Below are positions 16,561-24,864 of a DNA stretch of 64,000 nt, in pieces. The notes under the pieces are model-generated. The model made no database searches and had not been told where the DNA came from. It was given only the letters and a program-made list of their open reading frames with translations. A program made the translations under genes and the position numbers. The stretch's first letter is position 1. Every line of letters begins with the position of its first letter. The stretch comes from RHKX01 sp046330285. Its GTDB lineage: Bacteria > Actinomycetota > Thermoleophilia > Solirubrobacterales > 70-9. Location: positions 248,001-312,000 of the forward strand of contig JAXLSX010000002.1 in the NCBI GenBank assembly GCA_046330285.1, in the 5' to 3' direction.

Positions 16561-17432
16561 CGATCGCCGGCCTCGTCGTCGCGGGGCTGCTGGCGATCTG
16601 GCTGCTCCCCGCCTGGACGGCGGACATGCTCCGATCGGGGCTGACGCGCGAGAACTGGCGCGGCCGCGTCGTCGCCTTCCCGAGCGGAGCGCTGGCGATC
16701 TCGGTTTCGGTGATCGCGCTGGCGCCGCTCGCCGTCCTCAACGATCGCGCCGACCTCGACCTGCTCGAGCCCGGGCTCGATCGCTGGGCCGCCTACCTGC
16801 TCGGCATCGCGCTCCTCGGCCTGCTCGACGACATGCTCGGGCGCGGCCACGCCGGAGACACGGCGCGCGGCTGGCGCGGCCATGCGCGGGCGGTCCTGTC
16901 GGGGCGACTCTCGACCGGCGCGATCAAGGCGGCGGGGGCGTTCGGGCTCGCCGCCTTCGCGGTCTCCGGCCTCGGCCGCGAGTGGCCCGGCTACCTCGCC
17001 GACCTCGCGCTGCTCCTCCTGACGACGAACCTCTTCAACCTGCTCGACCTCCGGCCGGGCCGCGTCGAGAAGGCGCTCCTGCTGGTCCTCGCCGGGGTCT
17101 GCATCGGCGCCTGGACCATCTACCCGGTGCAGCTCCTCGGCGTCTTCGCGGCGCCGCTGCTGGTCGGCGCGGCGCTGACGCTGCGCGAGCGGGCGATGCT
17201 CGGCGACGCGGGGGCCAACCTCGCCGGCGCCGTCGCTGGAGTCGCGCTGTTCGCGGCGCTCGGGGTCGACGCGCGCCTGATCGCGCTCGTCGTCGTCGCC
17301 GCGCTCACCGTCTACGGCGAGTTCCGGTCGATCTCGGCGGCGATCGAGCGGATCGCGCCGCTACGGGCCATCGACCGGCTTGGCCGGTTGCCGGAGGATC
17401 AGTCGGGCAGGCGCTCGGTCGGCACCAGATGA
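16557..17432 (+). CDS. MraY/WecA-superfamily membrane protein (GT4-like), function unknown
   Basis: 291 aa, about ten membrane segments, GTG 16557 overlapping steB by 4 bases. MraY-type enzymes transfer a phospho-sugar from a UDP-sugar to undecaprenyl phosphate. The protein keeps LLGLLDDMLG (the DDxx motif), NLFNLLDLRPGR in place of the usual NxxNxxDGxDG, and LGDAGANLAGA. It is about 70 residues shorter than MraY and lacks the HHH-type loop, so real transferase activity is uncertain. Its coupling to steAB suggests a part in wall synthesis or separation at the septum. Confidence 0.75.
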   Translation: MTIAGLVVAGLLAIWLLPAWTADMLRSGLTRENWRGRVVAFPSGALAISVSVIALAPLAVLNDRADLDLLEPGLDRWAAYLLGIALLGLLDDMLGRGHAGDTARGWRGHARAVLSGRLSTGAIKAAGAFGLAAFAVSGLGREWPGYLADLALLLLTTNLFNLLDLRPGRVEKALLLVLAGVCIGAWTIYPVQLLGVFAAPLLVGAALTLRERAMLGDAGANLAGAVAGVALFAALGVDARLIALVVVAALTVYGEFRSISAAIERIAPLRAIDRLGRLPEDQSGRRSVGTR

Positions 17433-17443
17433 CTGCGCGACTC

Positions 17444-17460
17444 GCGGGGCTCCGCCCCGC
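17444..17460. terminator. GC hairpin between convergent genes
   Basis: GCGGGGC (17444-17450), loop TCC, GCCCCGC (17454-17460) lies in the 43 bases between two converging genes. It could terminate both directions, although there is no T-run on either side. Confidence 0.45.
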
Positions 17461-17475
17461 TCGACTGCGCGTCGC

Positions 17476-17943
17476 TCAGTCGCGATTGATCTGCTCGGCC
17501 AGCGCCGCGTAGTCGACGCGTTCCTCGAAGCGGATCAGCCCATCGTCGGGGACCGGCGCCCAGGCGGGCGCGTAGTTCGTGAACTGGTGGAAGCGGGGCC
17601 GCACGCCGGGGTCGCCGTCGAAGCCGCCCATCCGCATTCCGACGAGCTCCGGCTGGTCCGGGTTCAGCGTGAAGACGGCCGATCCGCACTCGCGGCAGAA
17701 GTACTTGTGCCAGCCCTCTTCTGGGGCGTAGGAGCCGAGCGAGTCCTCACCGGAGACGACGTCGAGGTTCGCCATGAGTGCGAGCGCGCTGTAGGAGGAG
17801 GCGCTTCCGGTCCGGCGCTGGCAACGCGTGCAGTGACAGATGCCCGCGCCGATCGGCGGCTCCGACAGCTCCCAGCGGACGGTGCCGCACATACAGCCGC
17901 CGGCGATCGGCTCGTCGGGCTTGATCTCGTCCGAATCGGCCAC
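17476..17943 (-). CDS. GFA-family (CENP-V/GFA) zinc-binding protein
   Basis: 155 aa. The GFA fold binds zinc through CxC and CxxC pairs. Here they are GGCMCGTVRWEL, ICHCTRCQRRTG and KYFCRECGSAVF, with GSAVFTLNPDQPE following as usual. The family takes its name from glutathione-dependent formaldehyde-activating enzyme, but actinobacterial members have no proven activity. The gene opposes pyrG and interrupts the otherwise plus-strand block. GTG 17943 has TAGGCT six bases upstream. A second, distinct GFA protein is encoded at 53510-53899. Confidence 0.88.
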   Translation of the reverse strand: MADSDEIKPDEPIAGGCMCGTVRWELSEPPIGAGICHCTRCQRRTGSASSYSALALMANLDVVSGEDSLGSYAPEEGWHKYFCRECGSAVFTLNPDQPELVGMRMGGFDGDPGVRPRFHQFTNYAPAWAPVPDDGLIRFEERVDYAALAEQINRD

Positions 17944-17949
17944 GTGGTG

Positions 17950-17955
17950 AGCCTA
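17950..17955 (-). promoter_or_regulatory. -10 element TAGGCT of the first GFA gene
   Basis: TAGGCT on the minus strand, 6 bases (CACCAC) before GTG 17943. A leaderless arrangement. Confidence 0.45.
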
Positions 17956-18027
17956 TCCGCCTCCGCAAAACGCGGAGTTCGGACGCGGCGCGCGGTCCGC
18001 CGAGCCCGCTTCCGTCCTCCCGGCGGC

Positions 18028-18033
18028 TAGACT
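18028..18033 (+). promoter_or_regulatory. -10 element TAGACT of pyrG
   Basis: TAGACT lies 11 bases before a TTG and 23 bases before ATG 18057. Transcription would start near 18041, leaving a leader of roughly 15 bases to the ATG. Confidence 0.4.
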
Positions 18034-18056
18034 CGGATCCCGGTTTGAGCGTTCGG

Positions 18057-19724
18057 ATGCCAGCAGGGGAGACCCGCTTTCTCTTCGTCACGGGCGGGGT
18101 CGTCTCGGCCCTCGGCAAGGGCATCGCCTCAGCCTCCATCGGCCGCCTTCTCGTCGCCCGCGGCTTCCGGGTCCAGCTCCAGAAGTTCGACCCCTACATC
18201 AACGTCGACCCGGGGACGATGAGCCCGTTCCAGCACGGCGAGGTGTTCGTCACCGAGGACGGTGCCGAGACCGACCTCGACCTCGGCCACTACGAGCGCT
18301 TCACCGACCACAACACTTCGCGCGCCTCGAGCGTCTCCGCGGGCTCGGTCTACAACACGGTTATCGCCCGCGAGCGTCGCGGCGACTACCTCGGCGGGAC
18401 CGTCCAGGTGATCCCGCACATCACCGACGAGATCAAGCAGAAGATCCTGATCGTCGCCGAGGCCCAGTCGGTCGACTTCGTGATCACCGAGATCGGCGGC
18501 ACCGTCGGCGACATCGAGTCGCTGCCGTTCCTCGAGGCGATCCGCCAGCTCTACACCGACCTCGGCCCGAAGCGGGCGATGTTCCTGCACCTGACGCTCG
18601 TTCCCTACGTCGGCCATGCCGGCGAGCTGAAGACGAAGCCGACCCAGCACTCCGTCAACGAGCTCCGCCGGATCGGGATCCAGCCGCACGCCGTCCTCTG
18701 CCGCTCCGAGGCCGGGCTCGACCGCGACATCCGCCGCAAGATCGCGCTGTTCGGCTCGCTGCCCGAGGAGGCCGTGATCTCCGCCCGCGACGTCGACAAC
18801 ACCTACAAGGTCCCGCTCGCGTTCCGCGCCGAGGGGATGGACGACCTGATCCTCGACCACTTCGCGATCGACGCTCCGGCGCCGGATCTGACCGACTGGG
18901 AGGAGTTCTGCCGCCGTGCCGACGCCGCCGAGGGAACGGTGCGGATCGCCCTCGTCGGCAAGTACGTCCAGCTCGAGGACGCCTACAAGTCGGTGATCGA
19001 GGCCCTCAAGCACGGCGGCTGGCACCACGGCGTCAACGTCGAGGTCGACCTTGTCAGCAGCGAGGATCTAGACGTCGATTCCCTCGCCGACGCCGACGGG
19101 ATCCTGATCCCGGGCGGGTTCGGCGAGCGCGGGATCGAGGGCAAGGTCGCCGCATCGCGGTTCGCCCGCGAGCAGGACATTCCGTTTCTCGGCATCTGCC
19201 TCGGGATGCAGATGGCCGTCGTCGACTACGCCCGCCACGTCTGTGGGATGGACGGCGCCAACTCGGCCGAGTTCGACCCCGAGACCCCCTTCCCGGTCGT
19301 CGACCTGCTTCCCGAGCAGAAGGAGGTCACCGACCTCGGCGGGACGATGCGTCTCGGGGCCGACCCGGTGAAGCTCCACGAGGGCACGAAGGCGCGCGAG
19401 ATATTCGGCGGCGAGGGCGTGATCTACAAGCGCCACCGGCACCGCTTCGAGGTCAACAACATGCTCCGGCGCCGGCTCGAGGACGAGGGGCTCGTGATGA
19501 GCGGCACCTCTCCCGACGAGCGGCTCGTCGAGATCGTCGAGCTGCCCGACCACCCGTTCTTCGTCGCCTCCCAGTTCCACCCGGAGTTCAACTCGCGGCC
19601 CACCCGCCCCGAGCCGCTCTTCCGGGACTTCGTCGGCGCCGCCGCCGATCGTGTCTCCGATCGTGACCCGGTCGTGGACGAGGCCGGCGACGACGACGAG
19701 ATCACGATCAAGCAGACTCAATAG
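18057..19724 (+). CDS. pyrG: CTP synthase
   Basis: Makes CTP from UTP, ATP and glutamine. About 555 aa from ATG 18057 (MPAGETRFLFVTGG...); TTG 18045 would add four residues. The synthase domain has VVSALGKGIASASIGRLL (P-loop) and KFDPYINVDPGTMSPFQHGEVFV. The glutamine amidotransferase domain has PGGFGERGIEGK, the nucleophile in FLGICLGMQMAVVDYAR and the His-Glu pair in SQFHPEFNSRPTRP. The gene is at its conserved actinobacterial position between steB and xerD. Confidence 0.97.
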   Translation: MPAGETRFLFVTGGVVSALGKGIASASIGRLLVARGFRVQLQKFDPYINVDPGTMSPFQHGEVFVTEDGAETDLDLGHYERFTDHNTSRASSVSAGSVYNTVIARERRGDYLGGTVQVIPHITDEIKQKILIVAEAQSVDFVITEIGGTVGDIESLPFLEAIRQLYTDLGPKRAMFLHLTLVPYVGHAGELKTKPTQHSVNELRRIGIQPHAVLCRSEAGLDRDIRRKIALFGSLPEEAVISARDVDNTYKVPLAFRAEGMDDLILDHFAIDAPAPDLTDWEEFCRRADAAEGTVRIALVGKYVQLEDAYKSVIEALKHGGWHHGVNVEVDLVSSEDLDVDSLADADGILIPGGFGERGIEGKVAASRFAREQDIPFLGICLGMQMAVVDYARHVCGMDGANSAEFDPETPFPVVDLLPEQKEVTDLGGTMRLGADPVKLHEGTKAREIFGGEGVIYKRHRHRFEVNNMLRRRLEDEGLVMSGTSPDERLVEIVELPDHPFFVASQFHPEFNSRPTRPEPLFRDFVGAAADRVSDRDPVVDEAGDDDEITIKQTQ

Positions 19725-19727
19725 CCT
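19722..19727 (+). promoter_or_regulatory. -10 element TAGCCT of the M20 peptidase gene
   Basis: TAGCCT overlaps the pyrG stop codon and lies 6 bases before ATG 19734. Another leaderless start inside the housekeeping block. Confidence 0.4.
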
Positions 19728-19733
19728 TCCCGC

Positions 19734-20855
19734 ATGAGCGAGGAGAGGCTGCTCCAGCGGTTCGTCCGCCTCTGTGAGATCCCGTCGGTCACGGGGAACG
19801 AGCGGGCGATGACCGATGCCCTCGCCGCTGAGCTGGGCGAGCTCGGCATTCCGGTCCGCGAGGACGACTCCGCGGGCCCGGCCCGGGCGGGAGCCGGCAA
19901 CCTGATCGCCCACGTCGCGCCGGCTGGCGATCCCGACGAAGCGGACTGGGTCTCGTTCTTCGCCCACGTCGACACGGTGCCCCACGACGAGCCGATCGTC
20001 GTCACCGACGACGACGGCGTCTTCCGCAGCGCCGGCAACACGATTCTCGGCGCCGACAACAAGGCGGCGGTGGCGGTCGTGATGGAGCTGGCGGCGCGGC
20101 TGGCGGCCGAACCCGGCCCGGTCGGGCTCGAGGTCGTCTTCACGGTCGCCGAGGAGCAGGGCCTGCGGGGCGCCGCAGCGCTCGACGTCGAGGTCCTGCG
20201 CTCGAAGTTCGGATACGTCCTCGACCACGCCACCGACATCGGCGAGGTGATCGTCGCCGCACCGACCTACAAGAAGCTGATCGCCGAGTTCCGCGGCGTC
20301 GAGTCGCACGCGGGGATGCGGCCCGAGGACGGCCGCAGCGCGATCGCCGCCGCCACCGCCGCGATTGCGACGATGGACCTCGGCCGCCTCGACCCCGACA
20401 CGAGCGCGAACATCGGCGTGATCGACGGCGGCACGGCGCCGAACGTCGTCGCCGGCCGTTGCCACGTCGAGGGCGAGGCGCGGGCGCTCGACGCCGGCCG
20501 GGCCGAAGAGGTCGCGCAGAACATGGTCGATGCCTGCTCGTGGGCGGCGGGCGAGGCCGGGGTCGACGTCGACGTCCTCGTCGAGACGTACTTCCGCGGG
20601 TACCGGATCAAGCCGTCCTCGCGCCCGCTCGCGATCGCGAAGGCCGCCCTGAGCGGCTGCGGCGTCGAGCCGGTCGAGGTGACCACCGGTGGCGGAAGCG
20701 ACGCGAACGCGCTCAGGTCGGCCGGCTTCGACGCACTGCTGCTGGCGAACGGCACCTGGGCGAACCACACGCCCGACGAATGGGTTTCCGCCGAGGCGCT
20801 CGTGCAGATGCTCGACGTCTGTGCGGGGATCGTGACCGAGGCCGGGAGGGGCTGA
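19734..20855 (+). CDS. M20-family metallopeptidase (peptidase T-like)
   Basis: 373 aa di-zinc exopeptidase of the PepT-like M20 group. Metal and catalytic residues are visible in FFAHVDTVPHDEP (HxD), GADNKAAVAVVMELA (bridging Asp), VFTVAEEQGLRGAAALD (catalytic Glu pair), LDHATDIGE, and the C-terminal LANGTWANHTPDEW (last His ligand). The central lid domain contains the usual GVESHAGMRPEDGRSAI. Exact substrate (tripeptides or other aminoacyl compounds) is not predictable. The next gene begins immediately at its stop (TGAGTG). Confidence 0.88.
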   Translation: MSEERLLQRFVRLCEIPSVTGNERAMTDALAAELGELGIPVREDDSAGPARAGAGNLIAHVAPAGDPDEADWVSFFAHVDTVPHDEPIVVTDDDGVFRSAGNTILGADNKAAVAVVMELAARLAAEPGPVGLEVVFTVAEEQGLRGAAALDVEVLRSKFGYVLDHATDIGEVIVAAPTYKKLIAEFRGVESHAGMRPEDGRSAIAAATAAIATMDLGRLDPDTSANIGVIDGGTAPNVVAGRCHVEGEARALDAGRAEEVAQNMVDACSWAAGEAGVDVDVLVETYFRGYRIKPSSRPLAIAKAALSGCGVEPVEVTTGGGSDANALRSAGFDALLLANGTWANHTPDEWVSAEALVQMLDVCAGIVTEAGRG

Positions 20856-21899
20856 GTGCTGAAGCTCCGCCGCGGCATCGTCGTCGAGTCCGAAGGGGAC
20901 GGGGGCATGCTCGTCGTCGAGGTCGACGGCGAGCGCCGTCGCGCCTGGGCCGACGAGTCGATGGTGGGCCCGGCGGAGGCCGGTGACGAGGTCGTCGTCA
21001 ACACCGCGGCACTCGATCTCGGCCTCGGGTCCGGCGGCTACGACATCGTCCACGTCAACCTGACCCGCGGGCTCGAAGGCGGGGAGACGCCTCCGGGCGT
21101 CCACGTGATGAAGCTCAACTACAGCTCCCTGCAGCATGCGGTGGATCCGGTCGAGTTGCCGGCCGACGCTCCGGGGCTGCCGGAGCGGATGCTGCCGGTG
21201 CTCGTCCTGCCCCTGCATGGGCATCTCTCGCCGGCCGCGTGGGCCGCGGGCGAGGGTGGGGCCGGTCGCGTCGGGTTCGTGCAGGCCGGCGGCGGTGGGC
21301 TTCCGGGCGGGCTCTCCTCCGACCTGCGCACGCTGATCGACCGCGGCCTGATCGCAGGCTCGATCACCGCGTCGCCGTCGTATGGAGGCGAGCGCGAGGC
21401 GATCAGCCTGATCGGCGCCCTCCACGCCGCCGCCGGGCTCGCCTGGGACGCCGTGATCGTCGGCCCTGGCCCAGGGATCCTCGGATCTTCAACCCGCTAC
21501 GGCCACGGCGGCATGGCGGCGCTCGACGCCGCCCATTCGGCGCTCGCACTCGGCCTGCCGACGATCGTCTCGCCGCGGATGTCCTCCGGCGACCCGCGGC
21601 CGCGTCACCTCGGCCTCAGCCATCACACGCGGTCGGTCCTCGACCTGCTGCTCGGCGGCGTCGAGGTACCGGTTCCGGCCGGCATCGACGAGCTCTGGCC
21701 GCTCGCGGCGGGCGAGTCGGCAGCCGTGATCGAGGAGGCGCGCGGCGGCCTTCACCGGGTTCGCGAGGCCCCGGCAGACCTCCCGGGCTATGCCGAGACC
21801 GGCCTGCCGCAACGGACGATGGGCCGCAGCCTCGACGAGGACCGGCTGTTCTTCGCGGCGCCGCTGGCGGCCGGCCGCGCTCTCGCCGACGCAATCTGA
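20856..21899 (+). CDS. DUF3866-family protein
   Basis: 347 aa from GTG 20856, contiguous with the preceding peptidase gene. The opening (LRRGIVVESEGDGGMLVVEVDG) and the block NTAALDLGLGSGGYDIVHVNLTRGLE are the signature of DUF3866, found beside recN, xerD or ATPase genes in Gram-positive bacteria. A second conserved part (DAVIVGPGPGILGSSTRYGHGGMAALDAAHSALALG) suggests a nucleotide or phosphate-binding loop. There is no membrane segment. Function is unknown; operon position hints at a link to peptide or DNA metabolism only by association. Confidence 0.82.
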   Translation: MLKLRRGIVVESEGDGGMLVVEVDGERRRAWADESMVGPAEAGDEVVVNTAALDLGLGSGGYDIVHVNLTRGLEGGETPPGVHVMKLNYSSLQHAVDPVELPADAPGLPERMLPVLVLPLHGHLSPAAWAAGEGGAGRVGFVQAGGGGLPGGLSSDLRTLIDRGLIAGSITASPSYGGEREAISLIGALHAAAGLAWDAVIVGPGPGILGSSTRYGHGGMAALDAAHSALALGLPTIVSPRMSSGDPRPRHLGLSHHTRSVLDLLLGGVEVPVPAGIDELWPLAAGESAAVIEEARGGLHRVREAPADLPGYAETGLPQRTMGRSLDEDRLFFAAPLAAGRALADAI

Positions 21900-21967
21900 T
21901 CCGCCCCTGAGCTCGGCGCGCCGGGTGCGCGGTTGCACCGGCAGGGGACCGGGCACCGGGCCGAAAG

Positions 21968-22933
21968 ATGGTTCTCGTGTCCGCGATCACCGCGACTCCC
22001 GCTGCTGCCCAGGAGGTCGACGCGCGCTTCGAGGCGCTGCTCCTCGACTTCCTCGCCTACCTCGAGTTCGAGCGCGGGCTGTCGCGGAACACGCTGGCCG
22101 CCTACCGGACCGACCTGCTCCAGTACGGCGCGTTCCTGACCGAGCGCGGCACCAGCGCGACCGACGCGGAGGGACCGGACGTCGCCGAGTTCCTCGCCGG
22201 GCTCGCCGCCGGCAACGACGACCGGCCGCCGTGCAGCGCCGCGACGCTGAATCGGAAGACGGCCTGCCTGCGCTCCTTTTACCGTCATCTCCGCCGCGGC
22301 GAGCTGATCAACGTCGACCCGACCGCCGACGTCCGGCCGCCGAAGAAGGGCCGGACGCTGCCGAAGGTCCTGACCTACTCCGAGGTCAAGAAGCTGCTCG
22401 AGTCGGTCTCCGGCAGCGGCCCCGCCGACCTCCGCGATCGCGCGATCCTCGAGGTGATGTACGGCTGCGGCCTGCGGGCGTCGGAGACCGTCGGTCTCGA
22501 GGTCGGCTCGGTGGACCTCAAGCGCGGCTTTCTACGCGCGCATGGCAAGGGTTCGAAGGAGCGGATCGTCCCGCTCGGCCGCGAAGCCGGAACGGCGGTC
22601 AAGCGATACCTCCGCTCGGCCCGGGGCGAGTTCGCCGCCGGCAACGACGTCCGCGCCCTCTTCCTCAACCAGCGCGGCGGCCCGCTGTCGCGCCAGGGGC
22701 TCTACAAGGTGATCCAGGGCCGGGCCCGCGATGTCGGTCTCGACGAGAAGATGAGCCCGCACACGCTCCGCCACAGCTTCGCGACGCACCTCCTCTCCGG
22801 TGGCTGCGACCTCCGCTCGGTCCAGGAGATGCTCGGCCACGCCGACGTCGCCACGACCCAGATCTACACGCACCTCTCCGCGGACCGGATCAAGGAGGTC
22901 TACTTCGAGGCCCATCCGCGGGCGAAGGCCTGA
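21968..22933 (+). CDS. xerD: Tyrosine recombinase XerD
   Basis: Resolves chromosome dimers at dif with XerC. 321 aa. The N-terminal SAM-like domain begins FLAYLEFERGLSRNTLAAYRTDL. Catalytic residues are Arg in MYGCGLRASETVGL, Lys in HGKGSKERIVPLG, His-x-x-Arg in SPHTLRHSFATHLL, His in LGHADVATTQIYTHL and the nucleophile Tyr in that same segment. A 10-15 residue insertion after the first domain (AAGNDDRPPCSAATLNRK) is slightly unusual. It is a housekeeping recombinase in the conserved block, not a mobile-element integrase. Confidence 0.93.
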   Translation: MVLVSAITATPAAAQEVDARFEALLLDFLAYLEFERGLSRNTLAAYRTDLLQYGAFLTERGTSATDAEGPDVAEFLAGLAAGNDDRPPCSAATLNRKTACLRSFYRHLRRGELINVDPTADVRPPKKGRTLPKVLTYSEVKKLLESVSGSGPADLRDRAILEVMYGCGLRASETVGLEVGSVDLKRGFLRAHGKGSKERIVPLGREAGTAVKRYLRSARGEFAAGNDVRALFLNQRGGPLSRQGLYKVIQGRARDVGLDEKMSPHTLRHSFATHLLSGGCDLRSVQEMLGHADVATTQIYTHLSADRIKEVYFEAHPRAKA

Positions 22934-22950
22934 GCGGCACCCCGGGTACG

Positions 22951-22956
22951 TAGGCT
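22951..22956 (+). promoter_or_regulatory. -10 element TAGGCT of mutM
   Basis: TAGGCT followed by 7 bases (TGGGCCG) and ATG 22964. The start codon is fixed by the invariant MPELPEVET, so this is firm support for a leaderless mRNA. Confidence 0.5.
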
Positions 22957-22963
22957 TGGGCCG

Positions 22964-23878
22964 ATGCCCGAGCTGCCCGAGGTCGAGACGATTCGCCGCC
23001 AGATCGAGCCCGAGGTGACCGGGCGGACCATCGTCGCTGCCCGGATCCTCGACGAGCGCTGGACGCGGCCGCTGCCGCCGGCGCCGATCGCGGCGATGCT
23101 CACCGGTCGTGAGATCGTCGCCGTCGATCGGCGGGGGAAGTACCTGCTGGTACGGCTCGACGACGGCTCGACGCTGCTGATGCACCTGCGGATGACCGGC
23201 AACCTGCTGCTCGCCGAGCGCGGGGAGGAGACCCGGAAGTTCGGCGGCGAGCGGCTCTACGAGTCCTCGAGCGAGCCGCGCTACCTGAAGGCCGAGCTCG
23301 AGCTCGACGACGGGCGCCTGCTGCAGTTCACCGACCCGCGCCGGTTCGGCCACGCATCGCTGCTCGGGCCGGGCGAGCTCGACCCCTACCTCGACGCCCG
23401 GATCGGCGTGGAGCCGCTCAGCGACGACCTCACCCCGGAGCTGATCGGGCGGGTTGCCGAGGGCCGCACGGCACCACTGAAGTCGTTTCTCCTCGACCAG
23501 AAGGGGATCGCCGGGATCGGGAACATCTATGCCGACGAGGCGCTCCACCGAGCCGAGCTCCATCCGCTCTCACCGGCCGGGTCGATGCGATCCGAGCACT
23601 GGGAGGCGCTGCGCGAGGGCATCGTCGATGCGCTCGAGGAGGGCCTACGGAACGGCGGTGCCTCGATCGACGACTACCGCGATTCGCGTGGCGAGCAGGG
23701 ATCGATGCAGGACGAGTTCCTCGTCCACACGCGGGCCGGCGAGGACTGCCCCCGCTGCCGCGAGCGGATCAACCGGATCGTCGTCGGCGGTCGCTCCACC
23801 TACTTCTGCCCGGCTTGCCAGGTCCGCCTCCGCAAGCGCCGTCGCCCGAAGCGCCCCAAGCCCCCAACTCGCGCGTGA
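22964..23878 (+). CDS. mutM: Formamidopyrimidine-DNA glycosylase
   Basis: Removes 8-oxoguanine and formamidopyrimidines. 304 aa beginning PELPEVETIRR, with catalytic Pro2 and Glu3. DRRGKYLLVRLDDGS carries the conserved Lys. FLLDQKGIAGIGNIYADEALHRA is the H2TH motif, and the zinc finger CPRCRERINRIVVGGRSTYFCPACQ has four Cys. A short basic tail follows. It overlaps the P1 peptidase gene by 4 bases (GTGA). Confidence 0.96.
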   Translation: MPELPEVETIRRQIEPEVTGRTIVAARILDERWTRPLPPAPIAAMLTGREIVAVDRRGKYLLVRLDDGSTLLMHLRMTGNLLLAERGEETRKFGGERLYESSSEPRYLKAELELDDGRLLQFTDPRRFGHASLLGPGELDPYLDARIGVEPLSDDLTPELIGRVAEGRTAPLKSFLLDQKGIAGIGNIYADEALHRAELHPLSPAGSMRSEHWEALREGIVDALEEGLRNGGASIDDYRDSRGEQGSMQDEFLVHTRAGEDCPRCRERINRIVVGGRSTYFCPACQVRLRKRRRPKRPKPPTRA

Positions 23879-24816
23879 GCGAGCCCGCTCCACCCGCCGG
23901 CTTCGCGATCGGGCACTGGACGGCGCCCGACGCGCCGACCGGCTGCACCGTGATCCTGCCGCCGGCCGGCTCCCGGGCGGGAGTCGACGTCCGCGGGGGC
24001 GGCCCCGGAACCCGGGAGACCGACGTGATCGACCCGCTCGCGAACCCGCAGGAGGCGACGGCGGTGCTGTTCACCGGCGGCAGCGCCCACGGGCTCGCAG
24101 CCGCCGACGGCGTCGTCCGCTGGTGCGAGGAGCACGGCCGCGGGTACGCGACACCGGCCGGGCTCGTTCCGCTCGTCCCGGCGGCGGTCATCTACGACCT
24201 CAATGCCGACCCTGACGGCCCGCCGGTTCGCCCCGGCCCGGATGCGGGCTACGCGGCCTGCGAGGCGGCGCGGGAGGGGGTTCCCGAGCGTGGAAGCGTT
24301 GGTGCGGCCCGCGGCGCCGCCGTCGCCAAGGCTCTCGGGCGCGACGCGGCCACCCCGGGCGGCATCGGCTACGCCGCGGCGACGACGGGCTCCGGCGAGA
24401 CGGTGGCGGCCATCGCCGTCGTCAATGCGACCGGTGATGTTCTCGGGCCTGAGGGCGAGCTCTTGGCCGGTCCCCGGGGCGAGGACGGCGAGATGCTCCG
24501 CAGCGTCGAGATGTTCGCGGCCGGGATCGAACCGCCGGTGTCCCCGCCCGAGCGCGAGAGCACGACCCTCGCCTGCGTGATGACCGACGCCGGGCTCGAC
24601 AAGCTCGCCTGCGCGAAGGTCGCCCGGATGGCGAGCGCCGGCGTCGCCCGCGCCGTCGACCCGGTCTTCACCCCGTTCGACGGCGACGTCGTCTTCTGCG
24701 TCTCCAACGGCGAGGCGCGCGAGGATCCGTGGCAGCTGATCCGGATCGGGTCGCTTGCGGCCACGCTCGTGGCGGCGGCGATCCGCGACGGCGTCGAGCG
24801 GGCACGGGGCGCCTGA
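23875..24816 (+). CDS. P1-family (DmpA/S58-type) peptidase
   Basis: 313 aa from GTG 23875, overlapping the mutM stop. P1 peptidases are Ntn-fold enzymes that cleave themselves to expose an N-terminal Ser, Thr or Cys. FTGGSAHGLAAADGVVRWCEEHGRGY and PLVPAAVIYDLN are characteristic. The self-processing site is expected at ERESTTLACVMTDAGLDK, where Thr residues follow an Arg-Glu. DmpA is a D/L-aminopeptidase; the natural substrate here is unknown. A frame continues upstream into mutM but lacks family similarity. Confidence 0.85.
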   Translation: MSEPAPPAGFAIGHWTAPDAPTGCTVILPPAGSRAGVDVRGGGPGTRETDVIDPLANPQEATAVLFTGGSAHGLAAADGVVRWCEEHGRGYATPAGLVPLVPAAVIYDLNADPDGPPVRPGPDAGYAACEAAREGVPERGSVGAARGAAVAKALGRDAATPGGIGYAAATTGSGETVAAIAVVNATGDVLGPEGELLAGPRGEDGEMLRSVEMFAAGIEPPVSPPERESTTLACVMTDAGLDKLACAKVARMASAGVARAVDPVFTPFDGDVVFCVSNGEAREDPWQLIRIGSLAATLVAAAIRDGVERARGA

Positions 24817-24864
24817 GACGCCCTGGGACGCCGGGGCGGACGTCATCCTTCGAAGTGGACGACC

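Noticed and set aside
21968..22933. Integrase of a mobile element
   Set aside because: The sequence and its place after pyrG in the conserved actinobacterial block identify it as housekeeping XerD; no attachment sites or phage genes are near.
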